A model generated the notes under the pieces. It saw nothing but the letters and a program-made list of their open reading frames with translations. It did no database searches and was not told the origin of the DNA. A stretch of 64,000 nt of DNA, taken from NCBI GenBank assembly GCA_022841705.1, contig JALHQZ010000007.1, positions 113,736-177,735 on the forward strand, written 5' to 3'. Made by a program: the position numbers and the translations under genes. Source of the stretch: Pirellulales bacterium. GTDB lineage: Bacteria > Planctomycetota > Planctomycetia > Pirellulales > Lacipirellulaceae. Positions 7,968 through 16,767 of this stretch are shown in pieces. Within the stretch, counting starts at the first letter, position 1; each line of letters starts with the position of its first letter.

Positions 7968-10313
7968 CTACTTGGTGAGCGCAAACGACACCTGTTTGAT
8001 CTCTCCCGTGAAGGGAAACGTCCCCTGATCACTGTACGCCGGATCAACCGCGGTGATCGAATCTCGCCCAATTTCAAACGGCTCCAGCCCGTGGCGGAAC
8101 GCGCTCCGCTGAAGCTTCCCCTCGCCAGCAGGTTGGCCGTTCACGAACAGCCGCAAAGTTCCGCCGCCGGTTTGAGAGCCATCGGGCGTGAACTCGGTTT
8201 TCAGCGTGACATCGCCGGAGGGTAACTCCATCGTGCCGGGAATGGTGACATCGGCGATCTCGAAAAATGTGTAGCGAAAGATCGGTATACGCTCTTTCAC
8301 GTACAGTGACCAGCCGGCGGAGAACGCGCCGGCGCAGGCGACGACTCCTTCGGCTCCCGCTGCGGGAATCGTTATCTCGGCGGTGATCGAGTGTGCCCGC
8401 GGGAAAATCTGCGGGCCGATCGGTTCCGGCAACCAGACGTTGTTGCCAAAATAGTTCCACTTGGTCGGTGGCGTCCCCGCGATGCGCAGGCTGGGGTTCA
8501 TTCGCTCGCTAAAGCGTGGGTCGAGCGGAAAGACTTCGTACTTGGTTGCTTCAGCGATGAACTTCGCTTGCAGCTCATTCAGCTTGTCGGGATGTCTTGC
8601 CGCTAAGTTTTCCGCTTGGCTGAAATCGTTTTCAACGTGGTACAGCTCCCACGGAGCGGTGAGGAAACCATCGCCGCGGCCCATTGTCTCCCACGGCAAA
8701 CCATACCGGCTGCACGCGACCCAGCCGTTATCGTACAGCGCGCGGTTGGTGGCGAGTTCGAAGTACTGTGTGGTGCGGCGGTCGGCCGCGTCGTCGTCAT
8801 CGAAGGAGTAGAGCATCGATGTCCCTTCGATCGGTTTCTGTGCAATTCCGTTCACGACCTTGGGCTCCGGCACCCTGCACGCTTCGAGGATGGTGGGGAC
8901 CACATCGATCACATGATGAAACTGCGTGCGAATTTCGCCCTTCGCTTTAATGCCCTTCGGCCAGTGGACCACCATCGGATTGCGTGTGCCTCCGAAGTGG
9001 CTGGCGACTTGCTTGGTCCATTGGAACGGCGCATCCATCGCCCACGCCCAGCCAACGGGCACGTGCGGTTCGCTGGTCGGGCCGCCGATTTCATCGAGCC
9101 GCTTAACGGTGCTTTCGAGGCCAAGTTGCACGCCGATGAGACTGGCGATTTCGCTAAAGGTTCCTTCGAGCCCCCCTTCGGCGCTCGCGCCGTTGTCGCC
9201 CACTACGTACATCACCAGCGTGTTATCGAGCTCGCCCGAATCGCGCAGGCTATCGATCAGCCGGCCGACTTGGTAATCCGTGTAAGCCATGTACGCGGCG
9301 TAGTTTTCCATCAGTCGGGTGTAAACCTTCTTCGCTTCGGGCGATTGCGAATCCCACGCCGGGATTTCGGCGGGCCGCGGGGTAAGTTTGGTGCCGGCGG
9401 GAATCACGCCCGCGGCTAGTTGCTGGGCGTGCGTCATTTCACGCTGCTTATCCCAACCGTGATCGAACTTGCCGCGGAACTTTTCGCGCCATTCGGGTGG
9501 GGCATGGTGCGGCGCGTGAACGCCTGCCGTGCTGAAGTAATTGAACCACGGCTTGCCGGGATCGGCGGCGCGGACGTTGCGCGTCCATGCGATCGCTTCG
9601 TCGGTCATGTCGGCGGAGAAGTGGTAGCCTTGTTCCGGCGATTTGGGCTGCGGCGTCCACGTGGTGTTACGGTAAATGGTGGGATAATACTGATGCGTTT
9701 CGCCTTGGTTGAAGCCGTAGAAGTACTCGAACCCCAGGCCGGTCGGCCAGCGATCGAACGGCCCCGCAGGGCTGATGTCCGGCTCCGGCGTGTTGTGCCA
9801 TTTGCCGAACATGCCAGTTGCGTATCCGTTATCGCGCAGCATCTGCGATACCAGCGCCGTGCTGCGCGGAATGATGCCGGTATAGCCGGGGAAACCGGTC
9901 CCCATCTCAATAATCACCCCCGTGCCGCACGAATGGTGATTGCGGCCGGTAAGCAGCGCGGCGCGCGTGGGGCTGCAGAGCGCCGTAGTGTGGAAGCGCG
10001 TGTAGCGCAGGCCGTTGCTCGCGAGCTCCTCCATCTTCGGCGTTGGCACCGGCCCGCCGAAGGGCGAACACATGCCGAAGCCGACATCATCGAGCAAGAT
10101 CAGCAGCACGTTTGGCGCGCCGGCCGGCGCACGCACCGGCTGCGGGAAACTCGCGGTCGAGTCTTTGTACGTCTTGCCGATTTTGCCGGTAAACGGCGGA
10201 TCGGGCTGCGGGAGTTGCCGGCCTGGGCTGGCTGCCGCCGTTTCCGCTGCTGAGCAAATAGCTCCGCCGAGCAGGCTTAACGCAAGGGCGAGGACAAAAG
10301 AATGGGATCGCAT
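7968..10313 (-). CDS. Arylsulfatase with C-terminal LamG-like domain
   Basis: A 781-residue exported sulfatase. After a signal peptide (about residues 1-22) comes the catalytic domain: NVLLILLDDVGFG for metal binding and C113-S-P-T-R with AALLTGRNHH as the formylglycine motif. MFGKWHNTPE and VVGDNGASAEGG are further active-site segments. From about residue 640 a beta-rich tail (TLRLFVNGQPAGEGKL and neighbours) resembles LamG/concanavalin-like modules seen in long S1_4-type arylsulfatases. The length is typical of that group, not of the 500-residue enzymes. It leads the HAD gene in an apparent two-gene unit. The substrate is unknown. Confidence 0.9.
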   Translation of the reverse strand: MRSHSFVLALALSLLGGAICSAAETAAASPGRQLPQPDPPFTGKIGKTYKDSTASFPQPVRAPAGAPNVLLILLDDVGFGMCSPFGGPVPTPKMEELASNGLRYTRFHTTALCSPTRAALLTGRNHHSCGTGVIIEMGTGFPGYTGIIPRSTALVSQMLRDNGYATGMFGKWHNTPEPDISPAGPFDRWPTGLGFEYFYGFNQGETHQYYPTIYRNTTWTPQPKSPEQGYHFSADMTDEAIAWTRNVRAADPGKPWFNYFSTAGVHAPHHAPPEWREKFRGKFDHGWDKQREMTHAQQLAAGVIPAGTKLTPRPAEIPAWDSQSPEAKKVYTRLMENYAAYMAYTDYQVGRLIDSLRDSGELDNTLVMYVVGDNGASAEGGLEGTFSEIASLIGVQLGLESTVKRLDEIGGPTSEPHVPVGWAWAMDAPFQWTKQVASHFGGTRNPMVVHWPKGIKAKGEIRTQFHHVIDVVPTILEACRVPEPKVVNGIAQKPIEGTSMLYSFDDDDAADRRTTQYFELATNRALYDNGWVACSRYGLPWETMGRGDGFLTAPWELYHVENDFSQAENLAARHPDKLNELQAKFIAEATKYEVFPLDPRFSERMNPSLRIAGTPPTKWNYFGNNVWLPEPIGPQIFPRAHSITAEITIPAAGAEGVVACAGAFSAGWSLYVKERIPIFRYTFFEIADVTIPGTMELPSGDVTLKTEFTPDGSQTGGGTLRLFVNGQPAGEGKLQRSAFRHGLEPFEIGRDSITAVDPAYSDQGTFPFTGEIKQVSFALTK

Positions 10314-10599
10314 AATTTAGTTTCTGGTCGTGAGTACTGGCGATTAGTCGACCTCGTCGTGCGCCCGCGTGTTAGCAACGTGGCTGGCATGTGTTCAATT
10401 GAATAGTATTTGGTGGCTACTTTCAAGCGTTGTTTTCAAGAATCTTTTTCCGGGCCAAGTGGCCACAAATTGCACTTGACACAGCGCGCCGGAGGCCACG
10501 CGTATTACCCTGCCACACCGTGTTGAGATCGATGAGAAGAACGACCGATTCGCGCCGACATCGGCTGATTGGCTAAAGGCGGCGCTGGTCGATGAGCCG

Positions 10600-12168
10600 T
10601 TACCTGCCGGCCTCAGTCATCCCTTTCACCTGCTTCTCCAGCGAATCAAGACTCCAGTCGCCGGGCTTCTGGCTGGGAGGGAATTCCTTCAATGTCATGA
10701 GAAATCTGCTAGCGACCGCTTGCAGCGGCACCAACACGAAGGCGCGATCAATCATCCAGTCGTGATAGGTGTTCGAATTGTGCTGCGACTTCTCGAACGG
10801 ATCACGCCGCAAGTTGAACAGCAGTGGTAGGCGCAGGTGAACGAAGGGTTCGCGCCACACTTGGAGTTGCTCGGCGCGGTTCTCTAAGTACACGGCCTTC
10901 CAGTCGTTCACGCGGATGGCCACCACTTCGGCAGCGTCGTTCAGATAGATGAACTCCTGCCGCGGCGAATCCTTTGTTTTGCCGCTAAGGTAGTCGAGCT
11001 GGTTGTAGCCGTCGACATAGTTCTTGTAGGTGCGGCCGTTGAGTTCCACACCCTTCAGCAGCTTTTCCTTGATGTCCGGCGCACCGGCGGCGGCGGCGAA
11101 GGTGGGCAGCCAGTCTTCGTGCGAAACGATGCCGTTGAGCGTCTTGCCGGCGGGAAACTTGCCGGGCCATTTGATGAAGCACGGCACGCGGAAGGCGCCT
11201 TCCCAGTTCGAGTTCTTTTCGCCCCGGAACGGTGTGGTGCCGGCGTCGGGCCAGGTGTTGTAGTGGGGACCGTTGTCGGTGGAGTACTGCACGATGGTGT
11301 TGTCGGCGAGGCCTAAATCGTCGATCAGTTTGAGCAGTTCGCCCACGTGCAGGTCATGCTCGACCATGCCATCATGGTACTCATCGCCGCTTGGGCCGGA
11401 GAGGCCTTTGTGTTCGGGCTTCACGTGCGTGCGGAAGTGCATCCGCGTACCGTTCCACCAGCAGAAGAAGGGTTGGCCCGCTTTTGCCTGCCGCGTGATG
11501 AAATCCTTGGCGGCGGCGATCGATTCATCGTCGATGACCTCCATGCGCTTCTTGGTCAGCGGGCCAAGGTTCTCGACGGTCTGACCACCCCGCCCGTCGG
11601 CCTTCGATTTGATCACACCGCGTGGGCCAAATTGCTCGAAGAAGGTCTTGCCATTGGCGAGCTTCATGTCTCTCGGGTAATCGCGATTCTCCGGCTCTTC
11701 CTCGGCGTTGAGGTGGTAGAGGCTACCGAAGAATTCGTCGAAGCCGTGCATCGTCGGCAGGTGCTCATCGCGGTCCCCTTGGTGATTCTTGCCGAACTGG
11801 CCCGTAGCGTAACCTTGGCTCTTGAGCACGGTGGCCATAGTAACATCGGTTTTTTGCCACCCCTCTTTCGCGCCCGGCAATCCGACTTTGGTCATTCCCG
11901 AGCGCACCGGCGCCGCGCCGCTGATGAACGCCGCACGCCCCGCGGTGCAGCTTTGCTGCGCGTAGTAGTCGGTAAAGCCGACCCCTTCGCTGGCGATGCG
12001 GTCAATGTTGGGCGTCATATAGCCCATCATGCCGCGATTGTTGTGACTGATATTCCAGGTGCCGATGTCATCGCCCCAGATCACCAAGATGTTGGGTTTA
12101 TCGGCGGCTGTGGAGAATCCGGCAACCAACATCAACGCCGCCAAGACCGAACAGAATGTGCGGACCAT
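10600..12168 (-). CDS. Arylsulfatase
   Basis: A 522-residue exported sulfatase. The signal peptide ends near ...FSTAA, followed by PNILVIWGDDIGTWNISHNN. The maturation motif is C74-T-A-G-R with AAFISG, which fits the Cys-type consensus (C-x-A-x-R). GKNHQGDRDEHLP, FCWWNGTRMHF and STDNGPHYNTWPDAG are conserved family segments. The ATG at 12168 is preceded by GAGGG and starts the signal peptide; an earlier in-frame start would add 28 unlikely residues. It lies 286 bases upstream of the larger arylsulfatase on the same strand, and that gap holds no gene. A candidate promoter lies at 12272-12299. Confidence 0.9.
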   Translation of the reverse strand: MVRTFCSVLAALMLVAGFSTAADKPNILVIWGDDIGTWNISHNNRGMMGYMTPNIDRIASEGVGFTDYYAQQSCTAGRAAFISGAAPVRSGMTKVGLPGAKEGWQKTDVTMATVLKSQGYATGQFGKNHQGDRDEHLPTMHGFDEFFGSLYHLNAEEEPENRDYPRDMKLANGKTFFEQFGPRGVIKSKADGRGGQTVENLGPLTKKRMEVIDDESIAAAKDFITRQAKAGQPFFCWWNGTRMHFRTHVKPEHKGLSGPSGDEYHDGMVEHDLHVGELLKLIDDLGLADNTIVQYSTDNGPHYNTWPDAGTTPFRGEKNSNWEGAFRVPCFIKWPGKFPAGKTLNGIVSHEDWLPTFAAAAGAPDIKEKLLKGVELNGRTYKNYVDGYNQLDYLSGKTKDSPRQEFIYLNDAAEVVAIRVNDWKAVYLENRAEQLQVWREPFVHLRLPLLFNLRRDPFEKSQHNSNTYHDWMIDRAFVLVPLQAVASRFLMTLKEFPPSQKPGDWSLDSLEKQVKGMTEAGR

Positions 12169-12468
12169 CGAAACGCCCTCTGTTTTGTAGATAGAGAGAA
12201 GAGTGAATGAAGTGCTTGCAGAGCAAGATGCCAAAAAATCACTAAAAACCACCAGTGCGATCTTCGGCCGTAGTATAGACCACCCGCGCCATGTTGCAAC
12301 GATGGTGACCTCACTTTAGCCAAATGTTTCGGTCGCCTGAAAAAACTTCCTCGCTTTCGCAGCACAACCGACAAAGGGTGGCGAGATTGCAAACCAATCG
12401 GATCGCCGGACGATGGCGACAAAGGTCGACTCTTTTTCGGACCGACATTCCGGAGCAAGGATGCTGCC
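12169..12468. other. Divergent intergenic region, arylsulfatase/porin
   Basis: A 300-base region between divergent genes, A+T-rich next to the sulfatase. Apart from the reverse-strand promoter candidate at 12272-12299 I see nothing definite. The porin promoter could not be located. Confidence 0.4.
12272..12299 (-). promoter_or_regulatory. Sigma70-like promoter for the arylsulfatase gene
   Basis: Read on the reverse strand: TTGCAA, 16 bases, TATACT. The predicted start of transcription is near 12265, giving a leader of about 97 bases before the ATG at 12168. Confidence 0.45.
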
Positions 12469-13716
12469 GTGACTAGTAAAATGATCGCCGTTCTTACGAT
12501 TTTGGGGCTGGGCTGCGCCACGGCGGTTAGCCAAACTTTACCTGGCTATCCAGAATCGCCCCTCACCGGTGATTGGTGGGGAAACCGCACCTACCTAGCC
12601 GACAACGGCATCACGTTCGAAGGGGACGTCGCCCACTTTTATAACGGCGTCGCCTCGGGCGGGCTCGACCAGCGCTTCGCCTACGGCGGGCACGGCGACT
12701 ATGTCACCACCGCCGACATGCACAAATTGGGCGGGCCCCAAGGGCTGTTTCTGAAAGTTCGGGCCGAACATCGGTTTGGCGAAACCATCAACGAGGATAC
12801 CGGCGCCTTTCTGCCCGCCACCCTGCTGAGCGATATACCGCGTCGTGGTAACGAAGACCTCCTCCTGACCAACGTGCTGTTTACCCAGATGTTTTCCGAG
12901 ACCCAGGGGGTCTTCTTCGGCAAGCTCGATACGCTCGATGGTGACCTGAACGCGTTTGCCCACGGCCGCGGGAAGCGGCAGTTCAGTAACGTTGCGTTTA
13001 TTGCGACGCCGATTGGGCTCCGCACGATTCCCTACTCCACCTTGGGCTGCGGCTTCTTCGTGCTGGGGGAAGAAGGGACCCCGCTGTGGACGGTGAGCGT
13101 GCTCAACGCGACCGATACGGTCACCTCCTCGGGCTTCGATGAACTGTTTAACGATGGAGCCGTCATTAGTTCTGAATTGCGGTTGCCGACGAACTTCTTC
13201 GAGATGCCAGGTCACCAACTGGTCGGCGGCACCTGGAGCAGCCGGAACTATGTCTCTCTCGGCCAAGACCCCCGCGTGATTTTCCCCGACATTCCCATCG
13301 AACGGCAGAGCGACTCTTGGTCGCTCTTTTGGAACTGCGATCAGTATCTCGTGACGTACGGCGGCCAGCCAAACCGCGGTTGGGGATTGTTCGCCCGCGC
13401 CGGGGTGGCTGATGAGCAGACGAACCCCATCGATTGGTTCTGGAGCGCCGGCATTGGCGGCGATAGTCCGCTCCGCGGGCGAACCGCGGACACCTTTGGC
13501 GTCGGTTATTTCTACTCTCACACCAGCGACCAGATTGGCCCGATTTTAGAAACCGTGCTCGGCCCGCTTAGCGCCGGCCAAGGCGTTGAGCTCTACTACA
13601 ACGCCGCCGTTCGTAAGTGGCTCAACGTGACGCCCGACCTGCAGGTGTTACTCCCCGCTCGCGACAATGTCGAAACGGCGGTGGTGGTGGGCATCCGCGC
13701 GGTGATGCGGTTGTAG
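12469..13716 (+). CDS. Carbohydrate porin, OprB family
   Basis: A 415-residue outer-membrane beta-barrel. A short signal peptide ends near ...ATAVSQ. The mature start LTGDWWGNRTYLADNGITFEG is the usual opening of OprB-like porins, and the protein ends in a C-terminal beta-strand (VVVGIRAVMRL). Alternating amphipathic strands fill the body. A GTG at 12469 is chosen because AAGG lies eight bases upstream; an ATG at 12481 is a possible alternative and leaves the signal peptide intact. Its position beside three sulfatases suggests uptake of sugars released from sulfated polysaccharides; that link is inferred. Confidence 0.85.
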   Translation: MTSKMIAVLTILGLGCATAVSQTLPGYPESPLTGDWWGNRTYLADNGITFEGDVAHFYNGVASGGLDQRFAYGGHGDYVTTADMHKLGGPQGLFLKVRAEHRFGETINEDTGAFLPATLLSDIPRRGNEDLLLTNVLFTQMFSETQGVFFGKLDTLDGDLNAFAHGRGKRQFSNVAFIATPIGLRTIPYSTLGCGFFVLGEEGTPLWTVSVLNATDTVTSSGFDELFNDGAVISSELRLPTNFFEMPGHQLVGGTWSSRNYVSLGQDPRVIFPDIPIERQSDSWSLFWNCDQYLVTYGGQPNRGWGLFARAGVADEQTNPIDWFWSAGIGGDSPLRGRTADTFGVGYFYSHTSDQIGPILETVLGPLSAGQGVELYYNAAVRKWLNVTPDLQVLLPARDNVETAVVVGIRAVMRL

Positions 13717-13724
13717 AAACGTGG

Positions 13725-13752
13725 GTGAATGGTGAACAGTGATCGGTTATTC
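13725..13752. repeat. Heptamer array (GTGAxxG type)
   Basis: Four 7-bp units, GTGAATG, GTGAACA, GTGATCG and GTTATTC, start eight bases after the porin stop codon, between the convergent porin and DCC genes. The last unit is diverged. Confidence 0.55.
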
Positions 13753-13764
13753 CCTACGGCCCAC

Positions 13765-14193
13765 TTATCGGTGCAGGTGACACGTTCCCCCGTCGCACTC
13801 CACCCGCTTTCCGGCGATACGGTAGCGGTTGCGCGCCACCAATCCATACAGCCATCGCCACAGCGGCATGGTGAACGGAATGTGCAACAGCGGCGCCAGC
13901 CACCACAGCCGGCGCAGCCGGCGGCTGAGATAGCGAACCGCGTCGGCGCCCCAGTGCCGGTGCTCTTCTCGATCGACGATGCACATCTCCCGCATCAGGC
14001 GCTCGAACGGCAAGTCGGGCCAGCGCTGGGCCACCTCGGGATCGTGAATCGACAGGTACGCCAAGTGATTGCAGCAGTCCCACCACACCAAATTGTTGAC
14101 CCCCGCGCGGCAAAAATTGCACTGCCCATCGTAGAGCACAATATCCGCGTCGGGACGCTCCGCGGGGGTCGGTAATTGAATGGTGTCGGTCAT
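13765..14193 (-). CDS. DCC-family thiol-disulfide oxidoreductase (DUF393)
   Basis: A 142-residue protein with the family signature VLYDGQCNFCRAGV, C25-x-x-C28, the redox pair of the DCC group. The central part (GADAVRYLSRRLRRLWWLAP) and C-terminal half match the usual helical pattern. The tail CDGGTCHLHR adds two more cysteines. The length is normal for the family, whose substrates are poorly known. It diverges from the coiled-coil protein gene at 14334, with a palindromic repeat in between. The start at 14193 is the first ATG before the motif. Confidence 0.85.
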   Translation of the reverse strand: MTDTIQLPTPAERPDADIVLYDGQCNFCRAGVNNLVWWDCCNHLAYLSIHDPEVAQRWPDLPFERLMREMCIVDREEHRHWGADAVRYLSRRLRRLWWLAPLLHIPFTMPLWRWLYGLVARNRYRIAGKRVECDGGTCHLHR

Positions 14194-14201
14194 TTTTCAT
14201 A

Positions 14202-14268
14202 TACGACGGTCTTCTCAGCCCGTCGGCCGTTGACGCACTTATTGACGGACGGAGCAGCCTGTCGTACT
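14202..14268. repeat. Inverted palindromic repeat, TACGACGGGCT family
   Basis: Left arm TACGACGGTCTTCTCAGCCC (from 14202) and right arm GGAGCAGCCTGTCGTA (to about 14267) are inverted, diverged copies of the element at 28788-28870. It sits between two divergent genes, just upstream of a -10-like TATAAT at 14287-14292. Confidence 0.65.
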
Positions 14269-14286
14269 TTTCTCGCCGCGATCGGC

Positions 14287-14292
14287 TATAAT
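14287..14292 (+). promoter_or_regulatory. Candidate -10 box (TATAAT)
   Basis: A perfect TATAAT lies 41 bases before the start codon at 14334. The position of the -35 box is occupied by sequence next to the palindromic repeat and has no good match. Confidence 0.35.
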
Positions 14293-14333
14293 TCCCTTGG
14301 GCTTCCTCAACATCTTCCCGGAGCACTTCGATC

Positions 14334-15995
14334 ATGGACCAATTGGTGCAGCAAGTCGAGCGGGCGCGCTGGCGGTTGTGGGGCGCCCTGTTTCTTAACC
14401 GGCTCAATTGGTGCTGGTTCACCGGACTCCTGATCGCTTTAGCAGCAATCGCTGCGCCGAAGGTGATGTATTTAGGGACTTTGCCCCCGTGGTGGAACGC
14501 CGCGTGGGTCGGCGGCGCGCTCGGCGGCGGACTGCTGGTCGCCTTGGTGTGGTCGCTCATCAAGCGGCACTCCCAACTCGAAGCGGCCCAGGAAGTTGAC
14601 CGCCGCTTCAACCTGCGCGAACGGCTGGCGAGCAGTCTGTCACTCGCCCCCGATGACGCCGAAACGCCGGCCGGCGCTGCGCTGGTGAAAGATGCCGTGC
14701 GCGCCGCCGAGCGGATCGATATTGGCGAGCACTTCCGCGTCTCGCTTGATCGCCGCGCGTGGTGGCCGCTGGTCCCGGGAGCGCTGGCGTTTGTGCTGGC
14801 AATGTTCGTCGCCAATCAGCCGGCGCCGACTAGTGCGAACCCGCTCGTCGCGACCGCTTCGCCCGAAGCGGTCAAGAAGTCCATCGAGCAGGCCCGCAAA
14901 GAGCTCGCCAAGCGCGCCGCCGAAGCGGAGAAGAAGGGTCTCAAGGACGCTGCCGATCTCTTGAAGGAAATCGACCGTGGCACCAAGGAACTCGACAAGG
15001 AAACGAACGCCGACCAGAAGAAGGCGGCCGTCAAGCTCAACGATCTCGCCAAACAACTCGAAGAACGCAAACAGGAACTCGGCAGCAAACAAGCGCTCAG
15101 CGAACAACTCAACAAAATGAAAGACTTTGGCAAAGGCCCCGCCGACAAGGCGGCCAACGCCATTCAGCAAGGGGACTTCCAAAAGGCGCTCGAAGAGATC
15201 AACAAACTCCAGCAGCAACTCGCCAAAGGCGAAATGTCGAAGGAAGCCAAGCAGCAGCTTGCGAATCAACTACAAAAAATGCAGCAGCAGCTAAAGGCAG
15301 CCGCCGATCAAAACAAACAGCAGCAGGCCGACCTGAAGAAGCAACTCGAACAAGCCCAAAAGAACGGCGACCTCGCCACCGCCAATAAGCTGCAGCAAAA
15401 GCTCGATCAATTGAAGCAGCAGGCGCCGCAGATGAACAAGCTGAACCAACTGGCGCAAAAGCTCGGCCAAGCGCAACAAGCGATGCAGCAAGGCGACAAC
15501 GCCAAGGCGGCTGAAGCGATGGCCCAAATGGCCCAAGAACTGGCGCAGATGCAGCAAGACGCCGAGTCGATGGAGATGCTCGATCAAGCGATGAGCGACA
15601 TCGAAATGGCCAAAGCCCAAATGGGATGTAAAGCGTGCAATGGCGATGGATGCCAAGCCTGCCAAGGTCTGGGCATGGGCCAAGGTAAAGGCAACCCCGA
15701 TGGCAAGCCTGGCCGCGGCATGGGTGAAGGCCGTGGCGAAGGCCCCCGCCCCGATGAAAAGAACCCCACCAGCTTCCGCGACACGCAGGTGAAACAAAAC
15801 GTCGGCCGCGGCGCCAGCACCTTCGGCGGTCTCGTCAGCGGCCCCAACATGAAGGGCCAAGTGGTGCAGTCAATCAAAGAAGAGATGACCGCAGAAAGCG
15901 TCGCCCCAGCCGACCCGCTGGCCAACGAACGCCTCCCCAAAAGCCGCCGCGAACACGCGGAGGAGTATTTTAAGAAACTCCGCGAGGAGTTGTAG
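14334..15995 (+). CDS. Membrane protein with long coiled coil and CxxCxGxG motif, unknown function
   Basis: A 553-residue protein I cannot name. Three hydrophobic segments occupy about residues 20-45, 55-80 and 140-160. Residues 170-420 are a very long Lys/Gln/Ala-rich heptad region, predicted as a coiled coil. Then comes CKACNGDGCQACQGLG (about 432-447), two CxxC pairs like a DnaJ zinc-finger repeat, followed by a Gly-rich linker and a charged tail. GGAG at 14320-14323, ten bases upstream, supports the start. The architecture suggests a membrane-anchored scaffold or DUF4175-like protein of planctomycetes; that is a guess. Its stop codon TAG is the first part of the palindromic repeat at 15992. 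Confidence 0.7.
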   Translation: MDQLVQQVERARWRLWGALFLNRLNWCWFTGLLIALAAIAAPKVMYLGTLPPWWNAAWVGGALGGGLLVALVWSLIKRHSQLEAAQEVDRRFNLRERLASSLSLAPDDAETPAGAALVKDAVRAAERIDIGEHFRVSLDRRAWWPLVPGALAFVLAMFVANQPAPTSANPLVATASPEAVKKSIEQARKELAKRAAEAEKKGLKDAADLLKEIDRGTKELDKETNADQKKAAVKLNDLAKQLEERKQELGSKQALSEQLNKMKDFGKGPADKAANAIQQGDFQKALEEINKLQQQLAKGEMSKEAKQQLANQLQKMQQQLKAAADQNKQQQADLKKQLEQAQKNGDLATANKLQQKLDQLKQQAPQMNKLNQLAQKLGQAQQAMQQGDNAKAAEAMAQMAQELAQMQQDAESMEMLDQAMSDIEMAKAQMGCKACNGDGCQACQGLGMGQGKGNPDGKPGRGMGEGRGEGPRPDEKNPTSFRDTQVKQNVGRGASTFGGLVSGPNMKGQVVQSIKEEMTAESVAPADPLANERLPKSRREHAEEYFKKLREEL

Positions 15996-16074
15996 CACGG
16001 GACCGAAGTCCCGTGTGATTCGTGTGTTGCGTGCGAGTTCTAATCCGCTGCATGGGACTTCGGTCCTATGCTAC
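15992..16074. repeat. REPIN-like inverted pair, GTAG...CTAC, GGGACCGAAGTCCC family
   Basis: The left arm begins GTAG at 15992 and contains CACGGGAC-CGAA-GTCCCGTG, an 8-bp perfect stem. The right arm contains CATGGGAC-TTCG-GTCCTATG and ends CTAC at 16071-16074. The arms are inverted copies, 20 of 23 positions identical. The element fills the gap between two convergent genes, and both genes use its terminal TAG as stop codon. GGAC(UUCG)GUCC is a very stable RNA hairpin, so a bidirectional terminator or 3'-end role is plausible. A second copy of the family is at 54194-54255. Confidence 0.8.
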
Positions 16075-16565
16075 TTAGTGACTGTCCCCTCTCCACTCGC
16101 CCCGTCATACCCCGCCGTCATCACCGGCTGCGCCAGCGGCGGGCCGCTGAGCGGAGTTAAGCTGCGGTGAATCTCCGCCTCCTTCGGTTTCCACGCGGCG
16201 CCGGTGTAGCCATCCACGCCGAGACCAATCACGCCGCCAAACACCACGTTGCCCAACAGCCACGGGTCGAGTTGCTGTTCGATCGGCGCCTTGGTTGGTT
16301 GGTAGCCCGGTGCGGCGATGGTGGCTGTGTAGCGCTCGGGGGTAAAGAACCCGTACTTGCGTTTGAGTGAGACGGTCGCCGGAGTTTGCACCGTGGTCAC
16401 ATGCTCGCCGCTGCGGTTGTGAACCATTACCGTCGCGTTACTCGGCATCGAGGTAATCCGCACATCCGCGGTCCGGCCGTTGATAATCGACGCGCAGCCG
16501 GTGGAAAGGAGGCAGCTGGCAACGGGCAGTACGCAGTACGTCGCGCGGATGATCCAAGCGGGCAT
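16071..16565 (-). CDS. Exported lipoprotein, PEGA-like
   Basis: A 164-residue protein with a lipoprotein signal ending LLSTGC24. The mature part has a beta-rich segment (VRITSMPSNATVMV, TPATVSLKR) typical of PEGA-type surface-layer domains, then a hydrophobic helix (LLGNVVFGGVIGLGVDGYTG), a pairing common in small planctomycete and proteobacterial lipoproteins. GGAGG seven bases before the ATG at 16565 fixes the start. The stop TAG belongs to the palindromic repeat. Function unknown. Confidence 0.78.
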   Translation of the reverse strand: MPAWIIRATYCVLPVASCLLSTGCASIINGRTADVRITSMPSNATVMVHNRSGEHVTTVQTPATVSLKRKYGFFTPERYTATIAAPGYQPTKAPIEQQLDPWLLGNVVFGGVIGLGVDGYTGAAWKPKEAEIHRSLTPLSGPPLAQPVMTAGYDGASGEGTVTK

Positions 16566-16767
16566 AGCGGAGCCTCCGAAGGAAATTGGGCGGCGGAGAA
16601 TACGCACTTTCCCGCGGCGAGAACAGAGCAACCGGCGGAAACCGGCCGCAAGGCGCCCGAGCCGCCCGATTTACGCTGCTTCGCGGGCTGCGTAGACTGG
16701 GGTAACTTTGCGGGCTGTGTATTCAGTCCATTTCTCGGTTGGTTCGACCAGAATAAGGGTCTTCGAA

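Noticed and set aside
13754..14815. 353-codon reverse frame overlapping the DCC gene and the coiled-coil gene
   Set aside because: It runs antisense through a well-supported start and overlaps the DCC gene in another frame; no motif.
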